The notes below the pieces were generated by a model. The model made no database searches. It was not told the DNA's origin and saw only the letters and a program-made list of their open reading frames with translations. Shown here one piece after another: positions 33,115 to 41,645 of a stretch of DNA of 48,115 nucleotides. Source of the stretch: Alistipes senegalensis (GTDB taxonomy: Bacteria; Bacteroidota; Bacteroidia; Bacteroidales; Rikenellaceae); NCBI GenBank assembly GCA_023665825.1, contig JAMPDE010000001.1:162574-210688 (forward strand). The letters run 5' to 3'. The translations under genes were made by a program, and so were the position numbers. Every line of letters begins with the position of its first letter. Position 1 is the first letter of the stretch.

Positions 33115-33263
33115 TCGTCTCGATATTCATCACTCTATCGCGACGAGTGCGCCAATGGGCGGCATCCCGTAAGCAAAAGAAAATGCGGCTGAATACACAA
33201 TCTTCGGTGATGTTCATCGCATCAAAAGGGAAAATACATTTCAAATTTCTAAACAACAAATAG
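33111..33263 (+). CDS. Very small basic protein in the DGR module
   Basis: The protein has 50 residues and starts in the ATGA overlap with the preceding gene, ending 2 bases before the DGR target start. It has a short hydrophobic N-terminus (MIVSIFITL) followed by strongly basic residues (RRVRQWAASRKQKKMRL). The perfect packing between two genes is the main argument that it is expressed. Function unknown. Confidence 0.45.
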   Translation: MIVSIFITLSRRVRQWAASRKQKKMRLNTQSSVMFIASKGKIHFKFLNNK

Positions 33264-33265
33264 TT

Positions 33266-34690
33266 ATGACGGCAGATCAAGAAGCAATCCTCGAACAGAT
33301 CATCGAGGCTTTTCAGAACGGCAAGCGGCTTAGCGACTTGCCCGACGTAACGGGAACCAACCCGTTCAATCTCACCTGCGAGGTATTGGAGGATGGCGAG
33401 AGCAAAAAAGCCGCTCTCGCGACACTCCTGCCTTACATGGAGGATGAGTGTAGTTACGGTATCGAGTTCGATACCGCCGTATCATCGCCTACCTGCACCC
33501 GTATCGGCAACCTCGCCTTACATAAAAGTCTGCCGATCCACAATCGGATGAAAGGCTGCCTACTCAACGACAACGGCAAAGTCGTGGAATACCTCAATCC
33601 GACGAACTGGACGGGACAGACACGCGATGGCTCGCGAGGACAGGTCATGGTCGAACTTCCCATGCACTACCGGAAATTCGAAACCTACGGCACGAAGCGA
33701 CGGGTACGCATCAGCGAATACCCTATTCCCGGCTATCACCTTGTCGGAAAAAGATATGTTTCGGCGTATCAGGCTACGGTAAAACGTAGCACGACAACCC
33801 TTTGCTCTGTCGCAAACATGGATGCCGATTATCGGGGAGGCAACAACAATGCAAGTTACGACGGAACCTATCGCTCATTCCTCGGTCGTCCGGCAACGGT
33901 TATCTCTCGCACGAATTTCCGTAATTATGCCCGCAAGCGTAAGGCCGGTTCGACGGAATGGAACTGCATGACGTATGACATCCACAAAGAACTGTATTGG
34001 CTTTTCGCCATCGAATACGCCACGCTCAACTCGCAGGCTGCATTCAATGCCGAACCGACTGCGGAGGGCTTCAAGCAAGGCGGCCTCGGAAATGGAGTTA
34101 CCAATACTCCTGACTGGAGTAACTTCAACGGGACTTATCCGTTCATCCCCTGCGGATATACGGACGAACTCGGCAATGCTTCGGGCGAGTTAGCCTATAC
34201 CATGCTGAAAGAAGACGGAACGATACACGGGACGGTCAAGGTTCCTCGCTACCGCGGGGTCGAGAATCCGTTTGGCCATGTTTGGCAGTGGACGGATGGA
34301 ATCAACGTGCGAATTTCCCCCATCGAGGCAAACGGCGGCGACGGTTTGAGCAAAGTATTCGTTTGCTCCGATCCGTCGAATTTCAAGGATAACGGGTACG
34401 ACGGCTACGCCCATGTAGGCAATGAGGTTCGCGAAAACGGATATGTCAAAGAGGTTATCTTTGGTGAGTATGGCGAGATCATGCCCGCTGCTGTGGGTGG
34501 AGGCACTACGACCTATTTCTGCGATTACCACTATACCAACACTCCGACGACCGAGGCCCTGCGCGGTGTCCTGTTCGGCGGTGATGCGAATAACGGCGCG
34601 TATGCCGGGTTTGCGTATGCGAATACGGCTGACGCGCCCTCGCTTACGTATGCGTCCGTCGGGTCTCGCCTTTGCTTTATCCCCGCATAA
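33266..34690 (+). CDS. DGR target protein, C-type-lectin (FGE-sulfatase-like) fold adhesin
   Basis: The protein has 474 residues. The N-terminal 120 residues look like a tail-attachment domain. From about 130 the sequence follows the formylglycine-generating-enzyme/CLec fold used by DGR targets (MTYDIHKELYWLFAIEYATL, VPRYRGVENPFGHVWQWTDG). The last 40 residues are the variable region, ending GSRLCFIPA. Substituted codons read D, G, Y, A, D, A, L, Y, S, V, G, L and C where the template has N, S, N, N, N, T, N, N, N, I, R, Q and stop. Likely a receptor-binding tail protein whose ligand pocket is rewritten. Confidence 0.88.
   Translation: MTADQEAILEQIIEAFQNGKRLSDLPDVTGTNPFNLTCEVLEDGESKKAALATLLPYMEDECSYGIEFDTAVSSPTCTRIGNLALHKSLPIHNRMKGCLLNDNGKVVEYLNPTNWTGQTRDGSRGQVMVELPMHYRKFETYGTKRRVRISEYPIPGYHLVGKRYVSAYQATVKRSTTTLCSVANMDADYRGGNNNASYDGTYRSFLGRPATVISRTNFRNYARKRKAGSTEWNCMTYDIHKELYWLFAIEYATLNSQAAFNAEPTAEGFKQGGLGNGVTNTPDWSNFNGTYPFIPCGYTDELGNASGELAYTMLKEDGTIHGTVKVPRYRGVENPFGHVWQWTDGINVRISPIEANGGDGLSKVFVCSDPSNFKDNGYDGYAHVGNEVRENGYVKEVIFGEYGEIMPAAVGGGTTTYFCDYHYTNTPTTEALRGVLFGGDANNGAYAGFAYANTADAPSLTYASVGSRLCFIPA
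34563..34678 (+). repeat. DGR variable region (VR)
   Basis: These 116 bases align without gaps to the template at 35105-35220 (offset 542). They differ at 17 positions: 34583, 34595, 34601, 34628, 34629, 34631, 34634, 34643, 34644, 34649, 34655, 34656, 34658, 34661, 34671, 34672 and 34675. Every one of these is A in the template, and none of the 86 non-A template positions differs. The VR lies at the 3' end of the target gene, in frame. The last three changes may belong to the homing-initiation site rather than to mutagenesis. Confidence 0.97.
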
Positions 34691-34732
34691 CGCCACAGAA
34701 AACACGTTCGGCCAATAATTAACGACATAACA

Positions 34733-35080
34733 ATGAATAACAATCAAAATCCGATGGAGGATGACGGCTCGCTGGATTTCCTGCAAATTCCCGCCGATGA
34801 AACCAACAAACATTTCAACTGCCCCGAAACGACGCAGCAGAAGTTGATTAACCTCACCTTTTGGGTCTGCGACTACATCGAGGGAGTGAAAACGAAGTTC
34901 GGCGAAAATCGGACGCTTGTCAAGATTAAAATGAATCGAGATGACCGCGATGGTGATGCAAAGAAATTCTTCACCAATTCGCGAGAGATCAAATATGTAC
35001 TCGGAAAGATTCGAGAACGCAACGCATTCCCGCGCAGAGTAACGATGCGTGCTTCGGGAACGCGGTACTATTTGGAGTAG
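34733..35080 (+). CDS. DGR-module protein between VR and TR, not Avd-like
   Basis: The protein has 115 residues. It occupies the slot where DGRs usually carry the accessory gene avd, but its sequence (KLINLTFWVCDYIEGVKTKF, then GENRTLVKIKMNRDDRDGDA and KKFFTNSREIKYVLGKI) is beta-rich with a basic tail rather than a four-helix bundle. A nucleic-acid-binding role is possible given RRVTMRASGTRYYLE at the end. It could replace Avd as the RT partner, or be an unrelated passenger. No family recognised. Confidence 0.6.
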   Translation: MNNNQNPMEDDGSLDFLQIPADETNKHFNCPETTQQKLINLTFWVCDYIEGVKTKFGENRTLVKIKMNRDDRDGDAKKFFTNSREIKYVLGKIRERNAFPRRVTMRASGTRYYLE

Positions 35081-35104
35081 AATGTAAAAAGGTTGGTTGC
35101 TCTT

Positions 35105-35220
35105 GCGGTGTCCTGTTCGGCGGTAATGCGAATAACAGCGCGAATGCCGGGTTTGCGTATGCGAATACGAATAACACGCCCTCGAATACGAATGCGAACA
35201 TCAGGTCTCGCCAATGATTT
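35105..35220 (+). repeat. DGR template region (TR)
   Basis: This is a 116-base template with about 30 adenines, many in AAT/AAC codons of the VR frame, the typical DGR design that lets one codon become any of many residues. It starts 25 bases after the accessory gene and lies 136 bases before the RT gene. In the VR frame the template itself reads GVLFGGNANNSANAGFAY and then an Asn/Thr-rich stretch, ending with an in-frame TGA at 35215-35217. Confidence 0.96.
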
Positions 35221-35299
35221 TCAGAAAGGTAAAACATAACTTTTGAGAGCAACGGCCCTGCCTCTCGGCAAAAAATATCACCTCAAAAAGGAGTTAGTA

Positions 35300-35324
35300 A
35301 GTAGTTCGGTTTTTCCGAACTACT
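35300..35324 (+). promoter_or_regulatory. Hairpin in the TR-RT spacer
   Basis: AGTAGTTCGG and CCGAACTACT form a perfect 10-bp stem with loop TTTTT. In the BPP-1 DGR the RNA between TR and RT is needed for cDNA priming, so this hairpin is a good candidate for that structural element. A five-codon reading frame (35338-35355) lies between it and the RT start. Confidence 0.6.
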
Positions 35325-35355
35325 GAACGCCCCGACTATGAAAAGCAAAGCGTAA

Positions 35356-36393
35356 ATGAAGCGCGTAGGAAACTTATACGAGAAAATTATATCGCTGGAT
35401 AATCTCCGCCTCGCCGACGAAAAGGCAAGGCGCAGAAAACGCCGCTCGTATGGCGTCAGGGTTCATGACAAGAACCGTGAGGCTAATCTTCTTGCGCTGC
35501 ATGAATCTTTGAAAAATCACACATTCAAGAACTCCGAATACAGCACGTTCACGATTTTCGAGCCAAAAGAAAGGCTCATATTTCGATTGCCGTACTACCC
35601 TGACCGCATTCTGCACCATGCGATCATGAACATCCTCGAACCGATATGGATGTCTATCTTCACGAAAGACACTTACAGTTGCATCAAAGGTCGCGGTATT
35701 CATGGAGCAATGCGGAATGTCAAACGAGCGATCAAAGACCGAGAAAACTCCCGATATTGCCTTAAAATCGATATTCGGAGATTTTATCCGTCGATAGATC
35801 ACAACACACTAAAATCCATCATCCGTCGCAAGATCAAATGCAAGGACACTCTTGACCTACTGGATACGATCATCGACAGCACCGATGGCGTGCCTATCGG
35901 TAACTATCTGAGCCAATATTTCGCGAATCTGATGCTTGCCTACTTCGACCACTGGATCAAGGAAGTAAAACGCATAAAGCATTATTTCCGATATGCGGAT
36001 GATATGGTATTTTTCGCTTCTACAAAAGCCGAGTTACATGCGCTCCTTGCCGACATCAAGGAATACCTCGCTGATCTGAAACTTTCATTAAAAGGGAACG
36101 AACAGATATTCCCCATCGCAAAGAATCGTGCCGATAGACACGGACGTGGCCTCGATTTCGTCGGGTTCGTATTCTATCTCAACCAAACTCTTTTGCGCAA
36201 GACCATCAAGCAAAGTTTCTGCCGTGCCGCCGCGCGATTGAATAAAAAGCCGAATATCCGCGCAATGGATTACAAGCAGAGGCTATGCAGTTGGTTCGGC
36301 TGGGCGAAAGTCAGCAATTCAAAACATTTGTTAAAAACCATCATTAAACCACAGTTCTATGAAACGTGCATATTACGACGCGCTGCCGCCTAA
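35356..36393 (+). CDS. DGR reverse transcriptase
   Basis: The protein has 345 residues. RT motif A is KIDIRRFYPSI (137-147) and the catalytic YADD is at 213-216. Motif 4 reads IGNYLSQ (181-187), the IGxxxSQ signature that separates DGR RTs from group II intron and retron RTs. The N-terminus is basic (ARRRKRRSYGVRV). It reverse-transcribes the TR RNA with misincorporation at adenines. It has no maturase or endonuclease domain. Its last 35 bases overlap the next gene. Confidence 0.95.
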   Translation: MKRVGNLYEKIISLDNLRLADEKARRRKRRSYGVRVHDKNREANLLALHESLKNHTFKNSEYSTFTIFEPKERLIFRLPYYPDRILHHAIMNILEPIWMSIFTKDTYSCIKGRGIHGAMRNVKRAIKDRENSRYCLKIDIRRFYPSIDHNTLKSIIRRKIKCKDTLDLLDTIIDSTDGVPIGNYLSQYFANLMLAYFDHWIKEVKRIKHYFRYADDMVFFASTKAELHALLADIKEYLADLKLSLKGNEQIFPIAKNRADRHGRGLDFVGFVFYLNQTLLRKTIKQSFCRAAARLNKKPNIRAMDYKQRLCSWFGWAKVSNSKHLLKTIIKPQFYETCILRRAAA

Positions 36394-36775
36394 ATTCGAG
36401 GCAGTAGGAAACGGCAGTTATATCTACCGTTGGGATATTCAGGAAGAAGTTACCCCGATGCGGCTCATGGCGGAGGGCGATGAACAGCCTATCGCGGAGG
36501 CTTCGCACACGCAGTACTCTTGTTACGAGGTAATCGTATGGGCAACCGTAACGAGCAACAAGATCACGGAGGCCGTCATCGGCCAGATGTGGGAGGCCAA
36601 CTATGAGCAGAAACTCATCAACGAGTACAATGCGGCCAATCTTGGCGTATATGGAGGCTCCAAAACGAGCAACGAAGCCAAAGCGAAGATCGCCGCGTAC
36701 AAGGAATTTCTCGCGGCAAGAGCCACGCTGAAAACCCAAATCGACGCAGATTGCGCAGAGTTGAACATCGAGTAA
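36359..36775 (+). CDS. Tail-module hypothetical protein
   Basis: The protein has 138 residues and starts at an ATG inside the RT 3' end in another frame. MKRAYYDALPPKFEAVGNGSYIYRWDIQEE is followed by a helical second half (NEAKAKIAAYKEFLAARATLKTQI). This type of protein recurs before large tail-tip genes in Bacteroidetes phages, but its function is unknown. Its overlap with RT couples DGR and tail expression. Confidence 0.6.
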   Translation: MKRAYYDALPPKFEAVGNGSYIYRWDIQEEVTPMRLMAEGDEQPIAEASHTQYSCYEVIVWATVTSNKITEAVIGQMWEANYEQKLINEYNAANLGVYGGSKTSNEAKAKIAAYKEFLAARATLKTQIDADCAELNIE

Positions 36776-36781
36776 TCCGCC

Positions 36782-39778
36782 ATGCTGACCCTGCATTTCA
36801 ATAATACGACGCTGGATGTACAGGAGAGCGATAGCAGCTACCGCTATCGCTCCCTCATGTCCAAACCGCAACTCGTCCTGAAATTCTCCTTAGACCAATT
36901 CGTGGAGATACCTGTCGGGGCATGGTGCGAATATATGGGTGTGAAATACACTCTCGGCTCGCCGGAGAATATCAAGAAAAACGGTACGCGCAATATCGAA
37001 TACACGCTCACCCTCGGAACATTGGAGGATAACATGAGTCTGTATAAGATGCGTAATCCCGTTGATAAGCGGCTCAAATGGTCGATGTGTGCCAAACCTC
37101 ACGAGTTTATAGAGGCTATCGTATGGAATCTCAACCAGCGAGATGGAGCCGGAGTTTGGAAAGTCGGTGTATGCCTTGATGCAGCGGAACAGACGGTCGA
37201 ATTTAATCACACCTACGTCGATGCTGCATTGCAGGACATCGCCAACAAGTTCGAAACAGAATGGGAGATCGACGGCTATACTATCTCCTTGCATAAGGTC
37301 GAGTATTTCAAGGATGATCCCCTACCTCTCGCATATGGTAAAGGGAATGGATTCGAACCCGGCGTAGGACGTACTACTCAGAGCGACGAACAGCCTATCA
37401 AACGGTTGTATGTTCAGGGCGGCGACCGCAATATCGACCGCTCCAAATACGGGTCGGCCGAACTTTTATTGCCGAAGTCGCAGACGCTCGTCTATGAGGG
37501 GCGCACCTACGGCTCCGATGCAGAGGGCTATTCTATCGAGCGGATCGATAAGGTATCCGATGCCGTCAAGGAGGATAGCCTCGATTGCTCAGAAATATAC
37601 CCATCCCGCGAGGGTACAGTTTCTGCGGTCGAGTGCATTGATGCCGAAAAAAACTTCTACGACATCATCGACAAATCCATCCCTGCCGATCTGAATTTCA
37701 ACGATTACATCATCGAGGGTGAAACGGCAACGATTATCTTTCAAAAGGGTATGCTCGCAGGTAACGACCGAACTTTTGAGTTCAAATACAACCATTCGGA
37801 ACGTCGATTTGAACTCGTGCCGCAGGAGATTGACGGAATTACTATGCCGAACGAAACATTCAAGCCTGCCGTCGGCGACACCTATGCAATCTTCGGGATC
37901 ATGTTGCCGGATGCTTATATCTGCAACAATGCAGATAAGACCGGTGCGTCATGGGATATGTTCCGCGAGGCCGCCCGCAAACTCTACGAAAACGAAGATC
38001 AGAAATTCACTTTCACCGGTTCGTTACAGAAACTTTGGGCGAAGAAAAATTGGCTCCGTGTAGGCGGGCGGTTGAAAGTCGGAGGATATGTGTTGTTCTC
38101 CGATGAGCAGTTCGCACCCGACGGCATCGCCATTCGCATTACGGGCATCAAAGAATTTCTCACTTCGCCGTATTCCCCGACGCTCGAAATTTCCAATTCG
38201 GTATCGGGGAAAAGCCTATCGTCAAAACTTCGAGAAATCGACCAAAACGAGATTGCGACGGACAACAGCATCCGTAATGCGCTAAGTTTTACCAAACGTC
38301 GATTCCGCGATGTGAAAGAAACGATGGCGATGCTTGAAAGTTCTATGCTGGACGGCTTTGGAGAATCCATCAGTCCACTCACGGTGCAAACTATGATGAT
38401 GCTCGTCGGAGATGAAAGTTTGCAATTCAGGTTCGTGGCAAGCAAGACCGATCTTTCGGTCGTAAGCGATGGCATCACCTACGATAGTGAAGCGAAGCAA
38501 TTGCACATCCCGCACGGATTCATCCAACATATGACGCTCGGCATAAATACAATTTCCTCGTCTCATGCCGACACGGAATATAAGATTTGGGAAATGAACG
38601 AATACCTCTCTCCGTACCTCGACAAGGGCGAAAAGAAGTATTATCTCTATGCCAAAGTCAGCCGCTCGAACACTGCGGCAAAAGGCGATTTTCTGCTCTC
38701 GGACAGAGCGATCAAGATGACCGATGTCGCAGGTTATTATCACCTCCTTATCGGCATTTTGAATAGCGAATATGACGGCGAGCGGAGCTATGTTTCGCTC
38801 TATGGGTTCACGGAAATTCTTCCGGGTAGAATTACGACCGATAAGATCGTATCGGCCGATGGTAAGAGTTTCATCGACCTATTGAAAAATGCCGTTCGCA
38901 TCGGGAAAGACGGCATCTACATAGACTGGAACAATGAAGAACTCGCCACATTGATAATGAGCAACGCCACAATCAAAGAGCGGCTTAAAGTCATTGGCGA
39001 AGCCTTGATTGCGGGATTCTATTTCTCTGATGAGGTTATCAAGTCTACGATGAAATCAGGGAACGACCCCGCCATGTATTTGAATGGTAAAACTGGTAAG
39101 ATTCACCTGAAATCAACATCTACCGGCGGAGATTATTCGCTCGACAACGATGGTTCGGAAATCGACATCGACGCTTCGGCCGGCGAGGTGTCCGCGAGAA
39201 ACCGCAACGGTGTCGCCTATCTCTCTGCCAGCGGAGTATTTTGCAACAACGCCAAGACGAACGCCCTCCCTGTATCGACGGGGTACACCCACTATGGAGC
39301 AGTTGTCGGTTTGGGCTTTGGCAACGTAAATAATGATTGGGAATTTGATAAAGAGAGCACCATTATCGCAGGTGTCTATGGACGAGCGTCCAATTCCGGC
39401 AATGCCCCTGCCTATGGCGGCTACTTTTGGGACTTGATGGCCGCAGGCCTTATTCTTCGCCCCAAATACATCGGTGATGCAGGAACATACTATTTGAGTG
39501 ATGGATATACTCAATGCCTCGGTCTATCAAATTCAGGTAAAACAGCTACTGTTTATCTACCTACGGGCGAAATGGAGGGAAAGGTCATTTTTGCCAAGTC
39601 GATAGGTCAAGGAGGTATGCGGTTCCGCGCTCGGTCTGGACAATTCATCTTCGACGACATCAGTGCCAATGATTATTACGATGTACCTGAGGGATGGGAA
39701 GCAAAGTTCACCTTTGCGACTTTCTACCTGAATAGTGTAAAGAAAGAGGCTTGGCTTGTAAGTCGCTGGAAATTCTAA
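36782..39778 (+). CDS. Tail tip / receptor-binding hub protein
   Basis: The protein has 998 residues. The first about 480 residues look like a Tal/gp27-like hub (LDQFVEIPVGAWCEYMGVKYTLG; LRVGGRLKVGGYVLFSDEQF). A helical linker at about 480-540 is followed by a beta-rich fiber with GDYSLDNDGSEIDIDASAG. A C-terminal domain with an Ala/Gly-rich strand pattern ends in LVSRWKF. Such proteins close the tail and contact the cell surface. The invariant tail tip probably works with the variable DGR target. No catalytic motif seen. Confidence 0.72.
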   Translation: MLTLHFNNTTLDVQESDSSYRYRSLMSKPQLVLKFSLDQFVEIPVGAWCEYMGVKYTLGSPENIKKNGTRNIEYTLTLGTLEDNMSLYKMRNPVDKRLKWSMCAKPHEFIEAIVWNLNQRDGAGVWKVGVCLDAAEQTVEFNHTYVDAALQDIANKFETEWEIDGYTISLHKVEYFKDDPLPLAYGKGNGFEPGVGRTTQSDEQPIKRLYVQGGDRNIDRSKYGSAELLLPKSQTLVYEGRTYGSDAEGYSIERIDKVSDAVKEDSLDCSEIYPSREGTVSAVECIDAEKNFYDIIDKSIPADLNFNDYIIEGETATIIFQKGMLAGNDRTFEFKYNHSERRFELVPQEIDGITMPNETFKPAVGDTYAIFGIMLPDAYICNNADKTGASWDMFREAARKLYENEDQKFTFTGSLQKLWAKKNWLRVGGRLKVGGYVLFSDEQFAPDGIAIRITGIKEFLTSPYSPTLEISNSVSGKSLSSKLREIDQNEIATDNSIRNALSFTKRRFRDVKETMAMLESSMLDGFGESISPLTVQTMMMLVGDESLQFRFVASKTDLSVVSDGITYDSEAKQLHIPHGFIQHMTLGINTISSSHADTEYKIWEMNEYLSPYLDKGEKKYYLYAKVSRSNTAAKGDFLLSDRAIKMTDVAGYYHLLIGILNSEYDGERSYVSLYGFTEILPGRITTDKIVSADGKSFIDLLKNAVRIGKDGIYIDWNNEELATLIMSNATIKERLKVIGEALIAGFYFSDEVIKSTMKSGNDPAMYLNGKTGKIHLKSTSTGGDYSLDNDGSEIDIDASAGEVSARNRNGVAYLSASGVFCNNAKTNALPVSTGYTHYGAVVGLGFGNVNNDWEFDKESTIIAGVYGRASNSGNAPAYGGYFWDLMAAGLILRPKYIGDAGTYYLSDGYTQCLGLSNSGKTATVYLPTGEMEGKVIFAKSIGQGGMRFRARSGQFIFDDISANDYYDVPEGWEAKFTFATFYLNSVKKEAWLVSRWKF

Positions 39779-39790
39779 TACATTGAAATT

Positions 39791-40246
39791 ATGATAGAAT
39801 ACGGATATATAAACGATGCGGGCTACCTCGTATCTCGGAATATCGAAGAACAACAGGAGCGTTATCGAGATACCGACGGTAAAATCAAAAGCCGGACGCT
39901 CACCGTCGAAGAGCAAATCGAGAAACTGTCGGCCAACGGCTGGAAACCAGTCGAGCGACTTGATGAATCTCGATTACAATGCGAGGATGGATATGTAGTG
40001 CGCATCATGCCCTATGATGCGGGCGACAGGATTGCTTATCATTACGAACCGGTATTCGATACTCAAAAAGTGCGGAGAGAAATCGAAGCATTGAAAGCCG
40101 AATTATCGAATAGCGACTACAAGATCATCAAGTGCTATGAAGCCTCCTTAATACGAGCGACTTTACCATATGATGTTGATGAATTACACTCTCAACGCCA
40201 AAATATACGGGATCAAATCAATGCGTTAGAAGATTCTTTACTCTAA
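39791..40246 (+). CDS. Tail accessory protein
   Basis: The protein has 151 residues (MIEYGYINDAGYLVSRNIEE...), with a long C-terminal helix pair (TQKVRREIEALKAELSNSDYK; DVDELHSQRQNIRDQINALED). It resembles tail fiber-assembly type proteins placed after tail-tip genes. It is the last gene before operator copy 3. Function assigned only by position. Confidence 0.55.
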   Translation: MIEYGYINDAGYLVSRNIEEQQERYRDTDGKIKSRTLTVEEQIEKLSANGWKPVERLDESRLQCEDGYVVRIMPYDAGDRIAYHYEPVFDTQKVRREIEALKAELSNSDYKIIKCYEASLIRATLPYDVDELHSQRQNIRDQINALEDSLL

Positions 40247-40257
40247 TTTTTGTCCTC

Positions 40258-40292
40258 AAATAGTACCTATTAAGTACTATTTATTACCTTTG
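40258..40292 (+). promoter_or_regulatory. Palindromic operator plus -7 box, copy 3
   Basis: AAATAGTAC, spacer CTATTAA and GTACTATTT make a perfect 9-bp inverted repeat (40258-40282). TACCTTTG follows at 40285-40292, 20 bases before the first gene of the lysis unit. There is no T tract, so unlike copy 1 it cannot be read as a terminator. This supports the operator reading for all three copies. Confidence 0.75.
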
Positions 40293-40312
40293 TGCTACTA
40301 TATCACGAATTT

Positions 40313-40915
40313 ATGGAAAATATCCCCGCAATCATCAGTTCGATAGCCGTCATTTTGTCGGCATGGTTCTCTTATAACCAATACGCCAAGAACAAACTGA
40401 CCGACCTAAAAATCGAACGCTGGAAAGCCGAGGAAGAGGTGAAATCAGCCAAGCGCAGCGACGACATCGCAAAAATTTACGGCGTACTTTGGCAGTTACT
40501 TCATGAACTCGGAGCGGATCGCGTCTATATCCTGCAACCGCATCCGCTCACGAACAACCTGTTTCTATCGGTATCGCTGGAAGTCAAACGCAACGGCGTG
40601 TCTGCCATCAAACCGTGCATCCAGCGGTTACCGATGGCAGATGTCGCGGCATTCTCGGCGGAACTGGCTTGTCGAGATTTTCTCTTTTACCGAAACATTG
40701 AGAGCGAGGTCAAAGACAAACGAGCGCGGGCGATCATGACGACGAACGGCTGCTGCTCGGTCGTCGTGAAACGATTGGCCGATGACGAACACGATTGGAT
40801 AGGGTCTATCTTCTGCGGCTTTACTCACGAACAGGAATTGCAGCCCGCAACGCTTCGACAACAGTTGCAGGAAGCAGCAGATCATATCCAATACATTTTA
40901 CCCGAATGCAAATAA
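40313..40915 (+). CDS. Membrane-anchored protein of the lysis module
   Basis: The protein has 200 residues from the ATG at 40313. One N-terminal transmembrane helix (IPAIISSIAVILSAWFSY) is followed by a short charged linker and a cytosolic alpha/beta domain with DDIAKIYGVLWQLLHELGAD and RAIMTTNGCCSVVVKRL. The domain has a GAF-like feel. It is the first gene of the lysis unit and may regulate or assist holin action. Family not recognised with certainty. Confidence 0.6.
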   Translation: MENIPAIISSIAVILSAWFSYNQYAKNKLTDLKIERWKAEEEVKSAKRSDDIAKIYGVLWQLLHELGADRVYILQPHPLTNNLFLSVSLEVKRNGVSAIKPCIQRLPMADVAAFSAELACRDFLFYRNIESEVKDKRARAIMTTNGCCSVVVKRLADDEHDWIGSIFCGFTHEQELQPATLRQQLQEAADHIQYILPECK

Positions 40916-40917
40916 TT

Positions 40918-41190
40918 ATGGAAACAATCACCAAAATTTACGATTCCGCGATGGCATGGCTGGGCGGAATTGCCCGCGACAAACTCCTGCATTTTATCGC
41001 CGGAGCCTTGATTGCGGCATTCTTCGCGCTCGTCATGCCTTGCTCGGCAGGATGGTGCGTCGTATTCGCCATCTTCGTAGGTGTAGTAAAGGAAAGCATC
41101 GATCAATACCGCTATAACGGCTGGGATTGGGCCGATCTCGCCTACACTGTAGGTGGAGGTTTCATTATTCAAATTTTCGCATGGCTATGA
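40918..41190 (+). CDS. Holin-like small membrane protein
   Basis: The protein has 90 residues. A charged N-terminus (DKLLHF) leads to two or three hydrophobic segments: FIAGALIAAFFALVMPC, WCVVFAIFVGVVKESI and a C-terminal LAYTVGGGFIIQIFAWL. The KLLHF...KESIDQYRYNGWDW...GG pattern also resembles a small DUF2279/VanZ-like family. Its position directly before the endolysin, overlapping it, points to the holin. Confidence 0.72.
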   Translation: METITKIYDSAMAWLGGIARDKLLHFIAGALIAAFFALVMPCSAGWCVVFAIFVGVVKESIDQYRYNGWDWADLAYTVGGGFIIQIFAWL

Positions 41191-41639
41191 CACGAAACGA
41201 AATCCTCATCGAAATCAAAAAGTATTTCGACATCGACGAGCTGGTTTGCAACCACGTCCTTAAAAAGTGGGGCGAAAACGCATGGCAATTTCTCGATACC
41301 GACTACCTCCATTGCCTGCTCGTCATCCGGCGTGATATTCTCAAAAAACCAATGTTCTGCAACAATCATTCGGTCGGGACATATCAGCGCGGAATACGGT
41401 GCAATATGTGTCCGATGGTGAAAGGCAAGACGGCGGTCTATCTCTCCTCCCATATCCTCGGCAAAGCGGGAGATTTTACCATTCAAGGCATGACCGCCGA
41501 GCAGGCACGCCAATCAATCAAGAATAACGCTGGACTGCTGCCCTGCAACATTCGCGTGGAGGGTGGCGTAACATGGCTTCATTTCGACGTTTTGCCGCAG
41601 ACTGGCATCACGGAAAAAGTGTACGAGTTCAAAGCATAA
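41187..41639 (+). CDS. Endolysin, M15-type peptidase
   Basis: The protein has 150 residues from the ATG overlapping the holin stop. The zinc motif SSHILGKAGDF (SxHxxGxAxD) and the C-terminal WLHFDV (HxD) are the peptidase M15 ligands; LLVIRRDILKKP and TYQRGIRC are also typical. It would cleave peptide cross-links in murein. It has no signal peptide, so it depends on the holin. Confidence 0.88.
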   Translation: MTRNEILIEIKKYFDIDELVCNHVLKKWGENAWQFLDTDYLHCLLVIRRDILKKPMFCNNHSVGTYQRGIRCNMCPMVKGKTAVYLSSHILGKAGDFTIQGMTAEQARQSIKNNAGLLPCNIRVEGGVTWLHFDVLPQTGITEKVYEFKA

Positions 41640-41645
41640 AAAGTT

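Noticed and set aside
33266..36393. Transposable (Mu-like, Hankyphage-type) phage
   Set aside because: A DGR and a MuF-type protein are present, but no transposase is seen in the window, and the terminase and siphovirus-type tail genes indicate a different lineage.
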